From CAYGAW01 sp964347945 (GTDB lineage Bacteria > Chloroflexota > Anaerolineae > UBA7937 > B3-Chlor), in contig CAYGAW010000113.1 of assembly GCA_964347945.1 (NCBI GenBank), forward strand, positions 1-9,379: a stretch of 9,379 bases of DNA, read 5' to 3'. The position numbers and the translations under genes are program-made. This document shows, piece after piece, positions 1-5,610 of this stretch. The first letter of the stretch is position 1. The number at the start of each line of letters is the position of its first letter. The notes beneath the pieces were generated by a model. The model ran no database searches. It worked only from the letters and a program-made list of their open reading frames with translations, and was not told the DNA's origin.

Positions 1-715
1 TCTGGTAGGTACCGTCAGTGTCTATGGGACTGGCTTGAGCGATGCTATCGTCGGGTTCGTAGCTGTCTGCGCCTTCGACTGTGTCACTGGCTATGATTCG
101 GATCTCATACGTCGCGTCGGGCCCGGCGGACTCCTCCCCCAGGTCTCTGATCATCACGTAGTATGTTCCGCTGCTGGGTGCAATCCACGCTATACGGGAG
201 GCCAAAGGCTCGTCAGCACCATCGTCAGCGTACGTCAACTCGTTCCCCTCGCTGTCGTACAGATAGATGATGCTGTCGACGTCGCCGCCCAGCTGTGATG
301 TCTCTATGGTGTAGGCCGTTCCTTCGAAGGCCTCAAAGTGCACGTAGTCGTGATCCCCTTGCACATGGAGGTTGTGTGCCTGGGGAAGGCCATTGGTCGC
401 TATCGGCTGTGCTTCTTGAATGGAGTCGTCGGGTTCATGGGCGTCGGGTCCCGGCGCAACGCTGGGCGGGCGCGGTGTCGGAGCAGTAGCGGCAGTGGGA
501 CTCGCACCAGGCGACAGGCTCTGATCAGGCGTGGGCGAGAGCTGCGGGACAGGAGATACGACCCCACATCCAGCCACCACCACGGCCACGATACCGATGA
601 TCAGCGGGGTTCTGGACCTACCGTCCTTCCTAGGGTTGGTCTGCAGGCGTGCGCCACACTCCCCACCATAGAGGTCATCGCTACCCACCTGAGCATCACG
701 AGAGGGGCGCCTCAT
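1..715 (-). CDS. PPC-domain envelope protein, lipoprotein or membrane-anchored (C-terminus beyond left edge)
   Basis: An open frame of 238 codons runs to the left edge with no stop in the window. It starts at ATG 715-713 with a GAGGT Shine-Dalgarno five bases upstream. Residues 1-35 are hydrophilic. Residues 36-49 are hydrophobic and end in VVAGC, a lipobox with Cys50, so this is either a lipoprotein with a long n-region or a protein with one membrane helix. A Pro/Ser/Thr/Ala-rich linker (51-91) follows. Then comes a pre-peptidase C-terminal (PPC) type beta domain from HEPDDS (93) to about 209, including SGTYYVMIRD. A second unit opens with YEPDDSIAQASPI (219 on), so at least two repeats are present. 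PPC domains are typical of secreted or surface proteins; no catalytic domain is visible here. It is the last gene seen in the minus-strand cluster, 38 bp after the zinc-ribbon gene. The ECGARL at residues 19-24 resembles half a zinc knuckle. Confidence 0.82.
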   Translation of the reverse strand, partial: MRRPSRDAQVGSDDLYGGECGARLQTNPRKDGRSRTPLIIGIVAVVVAGCGVVSPVPQLSPTPDQSLSPGASPTAATAPTPRPPSVAPGPDAHEPDDSIQEAQPIATNGLPQAHNLHVQGDHDYVHFEAFEGTAYTIETSQLGGDVDSIIYLYDSEGNELTYADDGADEPLASRIAWIAPSSGTYYVMIRDLGEESAGPDATYEIRIIASDTVEGADSYEPDDSIAQASPIDTDGTYQ

Positions 716-753
716 TCGGCACCTCGTGCTGTCCTTCCAAGCCCCAGCACTTG

Positions 754-1233
754 CTAGGTCTCTTCCTCCTCCTCGGGTTCCAGAAGCGTCTCATAGTCCA
801 GACCACAGGTCCTGCAGAACCTGAGACCAGCCTTCATCCTGGAATTGCACCTCGGGCAGATCATGATAAGGCGGGCTCCACACTCCTGGCACAAGTCGGC
901 CTCGCTTTGGTTTTGATAACCGCACCAGTGGCAGCGTCCATCGGGCAATGACAGACCTTCATAGCTGCCACCACATTGGTCGCAGAAGCGCATGTGCAGG
1001 TCCAGTCTGGCTCCACACCGAGCGCAGTACTTCGCCAATGGTGCCCCGCACTCGGCGCAAGAACTGGCGTCTGCTTGATTGCTGAAGCCACACTCAGGGC
1101 ATGGGGAGAGGGAATCGGGTTGTCTGGAAGCCAAGACAAATCTGGTGCCGCAGGCGGTGCAGGCAAGCTGGCCGCTCTCCGTCTCTACCAACCCAGGAGC
1201 ATTACACTTGGGGCACGCAAGTAGTTCCGCCAT
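754..1233 (-). CDS. Soluble protein with five zinc ribbons
   Basis: A 159-residue protein made almost wholly of zinc ribbons. Ten CxxC knuckles lie at Cys 7/10, 25/28, 45/48, 59/62, 70/73, 84/87, 101/104, 115/118, 126/129 and 140/143, enough for five four-cysteine zinc sites. The tail (152-159) is acidic, PEEEEET, and there is no membrane segment. The frame could open further upstream at GTG 1281. ATG 1233 is preferred because AAGAGAG lies just before it and the first ribbon begins at residue 7. Residues 45-147 align without a gap to the membrane-anchored zinc-ribbon protein encoded just upstream. Ribbons of this double-zinc-ribbon type usually mediate protein or nucleic-acid contacts; no specific function can be assigned. 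It sits 59 bp after that gene and 38 bp before the PPC protein, probably in one transcript. Confidence 0.85.
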   Translation of the reverse strand: MAELLACPKCNAPGLVETESGQLACTACGTRFVLASRQPDSLSPCPECGFSNQADASSCAECGAPLAKYCARCGARLDLHMRFCDQCGGSYEGLSLPDGRCHWCGYQNQSEADLCQECGARLIMICPRCNSRMKAGLRFCRTCGLDYETLLEPEEEEET

Positions 1234-1292
1234 ATTCTCTCTTGGGAGGCAATTCTGACCCACGGCCGGTCCGCAGGCCACGTGGGCAGGGC

Positions 1293-1868
1293 CTAGATCT
1301 GTGCCAGAATGTAGATGATGAGAACGATGCTGAGTATGACCAGCGCGATCATGACGGCGTTGCTGACGATGTTGAAGTAGGATAGGTCTTTGCCCTGGTC
1401 TCTGTCCGTTTCCTCCTCAGGTTTTCCAGTCAGTCTCCCAGTCACGAATTGGGAGTAATTGAAGCCACAGCGTGCGCAGAAGTTGGCAGAGGTTCCCATC
1501 ACGGCATCGCAGCGGGGGCAGACGACGAGTAGGCGGCCGCTGCACTCCTTGCAGAACTCGGCGTTTTTTTCGTTCTGGGTGCCACAGCGCTGGCACTTTC
1601 CTTCGAAGGCGGCAGCTTGCCCGTGCTCAGTACCGCATCGTTCGCAGAAGCCCACACTGGCTGGGATCTTGCTGCCGCACTGGGGGCAGTACTCGGCGAG
1701 AGGCGCTCCGCATTGACCACAGAACCGTCCTCCTTCTCGATTCCGAGAACCGCATTCTGAGCAGGTTGGCAAGGATGCGACATGTTCGAGATCCTGCACG
1801 CCTGTCTCGAAGTGAGAGTTGTCGACGCTAGAGTCGTTGCGGTCAATGGCTCCGAAAGGCGGTGACAA
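1293..1868 (-). CDS. Zinc-ribbon array protein with C-terminal membrane anchor
   Basis: A 191-residue protein. Residues 1-35 lack motifs. Eight CxxC knuckles follow (Cys 36/39, 50/53, 61/64, 75/78, 92/95, 106/109, 117/120, 131/134), forming four predicted zinc ribbons. A charged linker (148-162) leads to one hydrophobic helix at about 168-188 and the C-terminus, so the ribbons should face the cytoplasm with a tail anchor in the membrane. The start is a TTG at 1868-1866, supported by AAGGGGAG at 1875-1882, six bases upstream; a GTG at codon 24 is an alternative that would still keep every ribbon. It begins 17 bp after the LiaF-like gene stops, which indicates co-transcription. The ribbon array is a paralogue of the next gene. 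Ligand and partner are unknown; a membrane-tethered adaptor for its neighbours is an inference. Confidence 0.83.
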   Translation of the reverse strand: MSPPFGAIDRNDSSVDNSHFETGVQDLEHVASLPTCSECGSRNREGGRFCGQCGAPLAEYCPQCGSKIPASVGFCERCGTEHGQAAAFEGKCQRCGTQNEKNAEFCKECSGRLLVVCPRCDAVMGTSANFCARCGFNYSQFVTGRLTGKPEEETDRDQGKDLSYFNIVSNAVMIALVILSIVLIIYILAQI

Positions 1869-1874
1869 CCGGTG

Positions 1875-1882
1875 CTCCCCTT
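1875..1882 (-). promoter_or_regulatory. Ribosome binding site supporting a TTG start
   Basis: AAGGGGAG on the minus strand lies six bases before the TTG at 1868 and directly after the stop codon of the LiaF-like gene. It is the main reason for choosing the TTG over the later GTG. Confidence 0.6.
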
Positions 1883-1885
1883 GGC

Positions 1886-2812
1886 CTACTGGATGCTGAT
1901 GGCAGAGTCAGTGGCTTGCAGAGTCACATCAAGCTTGGTTTCTGCCTCTTCAAACCCTTCTGACACGTACTGTTCTGCGCTGATCTTAGTGAAACGGGCC
2001 GAGTCTATGGTCAGTTCGGTATCATCCAGGTCAAGATGCACCTTGGCAGCTGCGTTGGAGGGTACGATCACTGTCAACTCACTCCCGTCGAGGTTCAGGT
2101 TGGCATCAAGACCATCGCTGGCAGGCATCTCGACCTCGCCTGCGCAATCGTCCAACTCGGCCGTCAAGGCCTTCAAGGCCAGATCACTCAGGTTGAGATC
2201 CAGGCGGCAATCGTCACCACCTAGATCCAGTTCTAGGGGGATGCGCGGGCTGAGCTCTACTGTCCAGTCGTTTCTGGTATCGCCGAGGAACAGGAAGAAG
2301 GGGAAGTAGGCCTGGTACCGGTCTGCGAGTCTCAGGTCACCCTGCTGACCGGATGTGGAGAACTCCTGTTGAATCACGATGCTCGGATCATGGGTGAACT
2401 GGCCGGCCAGCAACAGATGGGGAGAATCGTCCAGTCGTTCGACCTGCAATGTGCCACGGTCCAGTTCCAGCCGGACATGAGCTTGGCTCAAGTGTCCGAG
2501 ATCCTGGCTCAGGGTCTCGGTCACGACGTCTTGCGTCGGCAGCGTGGGCACCAACAACCAAACTGCCCCGATGAGCGTAACTACCACGAGTAGCAGCACG
2601 GGCAGCGCAAACCAGGCGGGGAAACCTCGCAAGGCGATGTCCGCTCCAACTAGGATGAGGATCATGGGCCAGAATCGCCATAGGTGCCGCCAGATGTCCC
2701 CTGGCAAGTACCCTAGGTTATAGAGGAGGAACATGAACCCCGCCACGATGAGTATCAATGCACCTGTCACCGATCCACGGCGCACTGAGCTTGACGTCTG
2801 CGTATCCCGCAT
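1886..2812 (-). CDS. LiaF-like membrane protein (DUF5668-type helices plus toastrack-like domain)
   Basis: A 308-residue protein. Three hydrophobic segments lie at about 17-36, 47-63 and 67-88; the first two, with the YNLGYLPGDIWRHLWRFWP stretch between them, look like the LiaI/LiaF-type (DUF5668) membrane module. From about 110 the protein is beta-rich and repetitive (LELDRGTLQVERL, LDLGGDDCRLDLNLSDL, LNLDGSELTVIVPSNAA, LDLDDTELTID), as in the toastrack-like (DUF4097/LiaF C-terminal) fold. In Firmicutes LiaF restrains a sensor kinase that responds to cell-envelope stress. No kinase or regulator gene is in this window, so that role cannot be carried over directly. ATG 2812 is chosen over GTG 2818 because GGGAGG at 2818-2823 sits five bases before it and overlaps the GTG. 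It is first in the cluster, with a strong promoter upstream. Confidence 0.85.
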   Translation of the reverse strand: MRDTQTSSSVRRGSVTGALILIVAGFMFLLYNLGYLPGDIWRHLWRFWPMILILVGADIALRGFPAWFALPVLLLVVVTLIGAVWLLVPTLPTQDVVTETLSQDLGHLSQAHVRLELDRGTLQVERLDDSPHLLLAGQFTHDPSIVIQQEFSTSGQQGDLRLADRYQAYFPFFLFLGDTRNDWTVELSPRIPLELDLGGDDCRLDLNLSDLALKALTAELDDCAGEVEMPASDGLDANLNLDGSELTVIVPSNAAAKVHLDLDDTELTIDSARFTKISAEQYVSEGFEEAETKLDVTLQATDSAISIQ

Positions 2813-2868
2813 AGCCACCTCCCGGGTCGAGAAGGGTCGTCGGATCCCTGCTCTTCAGTTTTGCATTC

Positions 2869-2897
2869 ATTATAGATTACCGACTAGATGCCGGCAA
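2869..2897 (-). promoter_or_regulatory. Sigma70-type promoter of the LiaF-like/zinc-ribbon cluster
   Basis: On the minus strand TTGCCG (2897-2892) is separated by 17 bp from a perfect TATAAT (2874-2869). Transcription would begin near 2862, about 50 bases before the ATG of the LiaF-like gene. The element lies at the decayed end of the transposase relic. Confidence 0.7.
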
Positions 2898-2926
2898 GAG
2901 ATCGTTGTCGCGTCTCCCAGGGCTGT

Positions 2927-3214
2927 GGGCTGGAGACGTTCTGCGCAGATACGGGGTCAGAGCTCTCCGGAGATGATCCGCAACGCGTCATCAACTTCAG
3001 GGCCATGAGTGCGTCCCCCCTGCTTATGGCGGGGTTTCCGTTCCAGGCTACCTGACGTGAGGCGGACCAGACTCTTGCGATGCAAGCCTGTCGCGGCCTC
3101 CATCTCATCCAGCAAGCGCCCCCGTTCGGACTTGTTGGCTTCAACATACCGCTTCTTGATCAGTCGCAGATACTTCCTACGTTCGTCTATGGTCATCTTC
3201 GCTTGGTTGCGCAT
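2927..3214 (-). pseudogene. Truncated integrase/transposase (ISNCY-like), N-terminal fragment with in-frame stop
   Basis: The first 85 codons (3214 to 2960) encode MTIDERRKYLRLIKKRY..., with LLDEMEAATGLHRKSLVRL and GRTHGPEVDDALRIISGEL. This is the N-terminal helix-turn-helix region of a family of integrase-like IS transposases that usually run to several hundred residues. A TGA stop occurs at 2959-2957, yet the same frame continues with PRICAERLQP, which still resembles the family; beyond about 2927 the resemblance fades. The DDE catalytic domain is absent. GAGGGG lies shortly before the ATG, so a short peptide could still be made, but transposition activity is not expected. Assignment to the family is by recall of its N-terminal motif; naming the exact IS group would need a search against an IS database. 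Confidence 0.75.
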
Positions 3215-3225
3215 AGTCCCCTCGC

Positions 3226-3280
3226 TGACATTATCATTTGAGTGAACTGTACCTCTTGGGTGACATTATCGGTGAGTGAA
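3226..3280 (+). repeat. Two direct repeats at the IS end
   Basis: TGACATTATC occurs at 3226-3235 and 3261-3270, exactly 35 bp apart. Each copy is followed by GAGTGAA, at 3240-3246 and 3274-3280 (offset by one base). They lie directly upstream of the transposase relic, as expected for subterminal transposase-binding repeats at one IS end. No matching opposite end is visible on the far side. Confidence 0.65.
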
Positions 3281-3288
3281 TAGGTGGT

Positions 3289-3317
3289 TTGACAACAGGC
3301 AGGTTTGCTGGTAGACT
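3289..3317 (+). promoter_or_regulatory. Promoter of tRNA-Glu
   Basis: A perfect -35 TTGACA (3289-3294), a 17-bp spacer and a -10 TAGACT (3312-3317, four of six consensus bases). Transcription would start near 3324, only about five bases before the mature 5' end of the tRNA. Confidence 0.6.
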
Positions 3318-3328
3318 AACAGGAGCAC

Positions 3329-3401
3329 GGCGCATTCGTCTAGTGGCCTAGGATACCGCCCTCTCAAGGCGGAGACAGGGGTTCGACTCCCCTATGCGCT
3401 A
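3329..3401 (+). tRNA. tRNA-Glu (anticodon CTC)
   Basis: A complete cloverleaf of 73 bases. The acceptor stem is GGCGCAT (3329-3335) with ATGCGCT (3394-3400), the first pair being G-U. The anticodon stem is CCGCC/GGCGG (3356-3360 and 3368-3372) around the seven-base loop CTCTCAA, which places CTC at 3363-3365 after T33. The T arm is CAGGGG TTCGACT CCCCT and the discriminator base is A3401. The 3' CCA is not encoded and must be added by a nucleotidyltransferase. It reads GAG codons. It stands alone, with its own promoter and no clear terminator after it. Confidence 0.95.
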
Positions 3402-3587
3402 CCTGGATTTCCCCCATTCGAGTGATGGCGAATCTCCGCTCTGGGCATCTCCATGCACTGCGAGGTAGCGCAGTGCGGTAGCCACTGGAAATTCCGTCTA
3501 GAGTTTCTTACTACCTTTGCGATTGGTGTGGCGATGGCGGATTGGGCGGGGGCGGGCACCACGACTTGGCGCAAGCACTCAGGGTAT
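3402..3587 (+). other. Gene-free spacer between tRNA-Glu and the rpmH promoter, with hairpin and G-rich patch
   Basis: I see no supported gene here. A perfect 8-bp inverted repeat (GCACTGCG, loop AGGTAG, CGCAGTGC) lies at 3455-3476, with no T-run after it, so it is not a standard intrinsic terminator. A G-rich patch (3536-3556) has three runs of three or more G plus shorter ones. No DnaA boxes of the TTATCCACA type are seen. Confidence 0.5.
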
Positions 3588-3617
3588 TTGACAACAAGGC
3601 CCACGAGTGGGTATAAT
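3588..3617 (+). promoter_or_regulatory. Strong sigma70-type promoter of the rpmH operon
   Basis: TTGACA (3588-3593) and TATAAT (3612-3617), both perfect consensus hexamers, are separated by 18 bp. Transcription would begin near 3624, giving rpmH a leader of about 28 bases. No other convincing promoter was seen before gatA ends, so it probably drives much of the plus-strand run. Confidence 0.8.
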
Positions 3618-3651
3618 ATGATTTTGATGTCCTTCATTTGAGAGTGTTACT

Positions 3652-3789
3652 ATGCCCAAGCGCACATATCAGCCTAAGAAGAGAAAGCGCAAGAGAGCTC
3701 ACGGATTCCGTGCCCGGATGCGTACGCCCGGTGGTCGGAGGGTGTTGAAGGACCGTCGGCAGAAGGCACGAAAAAGGCTGACGGTCTGA
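3652..3789 (+). CDS. rpmH: 50S ribosomal protein L34
   Basis: A 45-residue, very basic protein, MPKRTYQPKKRKRKRAHGFR at the start, then ARMRTPGGRRVLKDRRQKARKRLTV split over residues 21-45. This matches L34 throughout, including the TYQP opening, HGFRARM, and TPGGRRVL. The length is normal for the family, which is about 44-47 residues. L34 is a small component of the large ribosomal subunit that contacts 23S rRNA. The ATG follows a weak GAGAG. It is the first gene after the consensus promoter, and rnpA follows after 39 bp, the conserved bacterial arrangement. Confidence 0.97.
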   Translation: MPKRTYQPKKRKRKRAHGFRARMRTPGGRRVLKDRRQKARKRLTV

Positions 3790-3828
3790 TTCATCGGACG
3801 TTGACACTGTCCCTATCATGCCCGCATC

Positions 3829-4167
3829 ATGCAGAGGCGATATCGGCTGAGGGATGATGAGCAGTTCCAGCGGGTCAAGAACGACGGCCGTTCATGGTAC
3901 CATCGCCTGCTGGTGCTATGCGTTCTTCCCAACGGGCTGGAATACAGCCGTTGTGGCTTCTCTGTGAGCAAGCGGGTTGGCAAAGCTGCAGTGCGCAACC
4001 GAGTCAAGCGACTTTTGCGAGAGGCGGCCAGGGCTAGGCAGGCGCTGATTACACCGGGTCAGGATCTCGTGTTCATCGCCCGCAGGCCCATCGCCAGTGC
4101 GGACTACCATGACGTAGACCGTGCCGTGCAGCAACTGTTGGGGCAAGCCGGGTTGCTGCTGGACTAG
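3829..4167 (+). CDS. rnpA: Ribonuclease P protein component
   Basis: A 112-residue basic protein. RRYRLRDDEQFQRV at the N-terminus and RCGFSVSKRVGKAAVRNRVKRLLREA (residues 41-66, split here as RCGFSVSKRVGKAAV then RNRVKRLLREA) carry the RNase P protein signature with the RNR core at 56-58. The protein binds the RNase P RNA and aids 5' maturation of tRNA precursors, such as the tRNA-Glu encoded just upstream. Its length is usual for the family. No clear Shine-Dalgarno precedes ATG 3829, so translation may depend on coupling to rpmH. A second ATG 11 bases earlier is out of frame. Confidence 0.95.
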   Translation: MQRRYRLRDDEQFQRVKNDGRSWYHRLLVLCVLPNGLEYSRCGFSVSKRVGKAAVRNRVKRLLREAARARQALITPGQDLVFIARRPIASADYHDVDRAVQQLLGQAGLLLD

Positions 4168-4215
4168 TGGTGGGTCAGGGGGCATCGTGGGCGAGGCCAG
4201 GCTCGATAGCCAGAT

Positions 4216-4425
4216 ATGAAATCGTTTCTGTTGACCACGATTCGCGCATATCAGAGGTTCATCTCCCCGGTCCTTTCTCCCGCCTGCCGTTTCGTCCCCT
4301 CGTGCTCTCAGTACACCTATGAGGCCATCGAGAAGCACGGCATCGCCAAGGGGGGATGGTTGGGTGCAAGACGCATACTGCGCTGTCATCCCTTACATCC
4401 AGGCGGGTACGATCCTGTGCCGTGA
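4216..4425 (+). CDS. yidD: Membrane protein insertion efficiency factor YidD
   Basis: A 69-residue protein with the family pattern complete: IRAYQRFISPVL, SPACRFVPSCSQYTYEAI (21-38), HGIAKG (41-46), then RRILRCHPLHPGGYDPVP to the end. Cys24, Cys30 and Cys57 are in their conserved places. The N-terminal helix is amphipathic. YidD acts at the inner face of the membrane and helps YidC-dependent insertion of membrane proteins. It lies 48 bp after rnpA. In most bacteria yidC follows directly; here a propeller lipoprotein gene comes between. Confidence 0.95.
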   Translation: MKSFLLTTIRAYQRFISPVLSPACRFVPSCSQYTYEAIEKHGIAKGGWLGARRILRCHPLHPGGYDPVP

Positions 4426-4439
4426 GTCCAAGATGTGAC

Positions 4440-4446
4440 AAAGGAG
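4440..4446 (+). promoter_or_regulatory. Ribosome binding site supporting a TTG start
   Basis: AAAGGAG lies eight bases before the TTG at 4455-4457. It is the best Shine-Dalgarno in the area and places the start immediately before a well-formed lipoprotein signal peptide. Confidence 0.65.
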
Positions 4447-4454
4447 ACTTTTCC

Positions 4455-5597
4455 TTGAAAGCAACGAGCATCGTGAAGACGAGGTTCACCGTGGTCTGCC
4501 TCTTGTTGCCACTGATCCTCATCCTCCTTGCGGGATGTGGGGGCCGGCCAGCCATGGGCTGGTCCAGCCCCGCTGTGGAGGGGGACGTGGTATACACTGC
4601 CTCCAAGGCGGGCAAGCTGTATGCGACGGACATCAATACCCGGCAACAGTTGTGGGAATTCCCATCGGACCGAGCGTTGGCGGGCATCTATTCCACACCT
4701 GTGACAGGTGGGGAGGTGCTTTTCTTTGGGTCATACGAGATCGAAGTCACGTCGTTTCTGGTATTCCAGAACCAAGAGATCGGTGGTAAAGCCTACGCCA
4801 TATATGCGACCGATGGCCAGCAGAAATGGCACTTCCCTGTCGACGGCGCCGGAACGACGGAACCCTTCCTGGGCTCGCCCACCCTAGGGCAGGACATGGT
4901 CTATCTCACCTCTACCGACTACAAGGTTTACGCTTTGGACCTCGAGACAGGGGCTATGAGGTGGGAGTTCGAAACTGGCAACCAGATCTGGGGTGGCCCG
5001 GCTTATGGCGACGGAACAGTCTACGTTGGTTCTTCCGACAAGAACTTGTATGCCCTGAATGCGGACACAGGCGAGAGGAAATGGGTCTTCGCAGCTGGGG
5101 GAGCTATCTACAGCACTCCTCACGTGTCCGAAGATACGGTGTACTTTGGAGCGCTGGACAACAAGGCGTATGCCCTGAATACCGAAAATGGCGAGGAGAG
5201 GTGGACCTTTCAGACCGGAAACTGGGTTTGGGAGTCCCCGCTGTCGCACGAGTTGATTGTCTATGTGCCGTCCCTCGATCATTCAATGTATGCCCTGTAC
5301 GACAGGAACGCTGCTGTGAAGTGGGAGTTCGAGGCGGGCGACATGATTCCCGATTCCCCGGTCATAGCCGATGGCGTTCTGTATTTCTCGGCTAACAACG
5401 CGGGGGTGTATGCTCTGGACGCCGAGACAGGTGCTCCGATCTGGCACTATCCAGAGGAAGGGGACTTCAAGGTACTGGCGTCTCCCACGGTGGCCGGACA
5501 GTTGGCATATGTGAATGCGGATGACGGTAACCTCTACGCGCTTGACTCCACGACCGGCCAGTTGAGGTGGAAGGTAGAGCCGGGGGAGGAGCAATGA
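4455..5597 (+). CDS. PQQ-type beta-propeller lipoprotein (BamB-like fold)
   Basis: Starting at the TTG, the product is 380 residues. The signal peptide has basic residues at Lys2, Lys8 and Arg10, a hydrophobic core at about 11-25 and the lipobox LAGC with Cys28. The rest is eight repeats of the PQQ propeller type, each marked by YA-L/T-(x)4-TG-(x)3-W: YATDINTRQQLW, YAIYATDGQQKW, YALDLETGAMRW, YALNADTGERKW, YALNTENGEERW, YALYDRNAAVKW, YALDAETGAPIW and YALDSTTGQLRW. Eight repeats fit one closed eight-bladed propeller. No quinoprotein dehydrogenase catalytic region is evident, so a binding or scaffold role outside the membrane is likelier. BamB shares the fold, but a Bam role needs an outer membrane. 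It begins 29 bp after yidD and ends 13 bp before yidC. An in-frame upstream start at 4356 would overlap yidD and bury the signal peptide, so it was not used. Confidence 0.88.
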   Translation: MKATSIVKTRFTVVCLLLPLILILLAGCGGRPAMGWSSPAVEGDVVYTASKAGKLYATDINTRQQLWEFPSDRALAGIYSTPVTGGEVLFFGSYEIEVTSFLVFQNQEIGGKAYAIYATDGQQKWHFPVDGAGTTEPFLGSPTLGQDMVYLTSTDYKVYALDLETGAMRWEFETGNQIWGGPAYGDGTVYVGSSDKNLYALNADTGERKWVFAAGGAIYSTPHVSEDTVYFGALDNKAYALNTENGEERWTFQTGNWVWESPLSHELIVYVPSLDHSMYALYDRNAAVKWEFEAGDMIPDSPVIADGVLYFSANNAGVYALDAETGAPIWHYPEEGDFKVLASPTVAGQLAYVNADDGNLYALDSTTGQLRWKVEPGEEQ

Positions 5598-5610
5598 CAG
5601 GGGGTGTTGA

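Noticed and set aside
35..757. Plus-strand open frames in the left 750 bases
   Set aside because: They lie opposite the minus-strand PPC gene, which has a signal-peptide-like segment, domain repeats and a ribosome binding site; the plus-strand products resemble nothing.
3455..3476. Intrinsic terminator of tRNA-Glu
   Set aside because: The stem is good, but it is followed by GGTAGCCACTGG rather than a T-run.
3392..3641. Open frames on both strands in the spacer between tRNA-Glu and rpmH
   Set aside because: They have no family resemblance and run into the tRNA or the rpmH promoter; composition gives no support.
3200..3650. Chromosomal origin (oriC) next to rpmH
   Set aside because: rpmH is often near dnaA and oriC, but I see no DnaA-box cluster, no AT-rich unwinding region and no dnaA or dnaN in the window.
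4356..4454. N-terminal extension of the propeller protein starting at 4356
   Set aside because: It would overlap yidD and place about 33 extra residues before a complete lipoprotein signal peptide; TTG 4455 has a strong Shine-Dalgarno.
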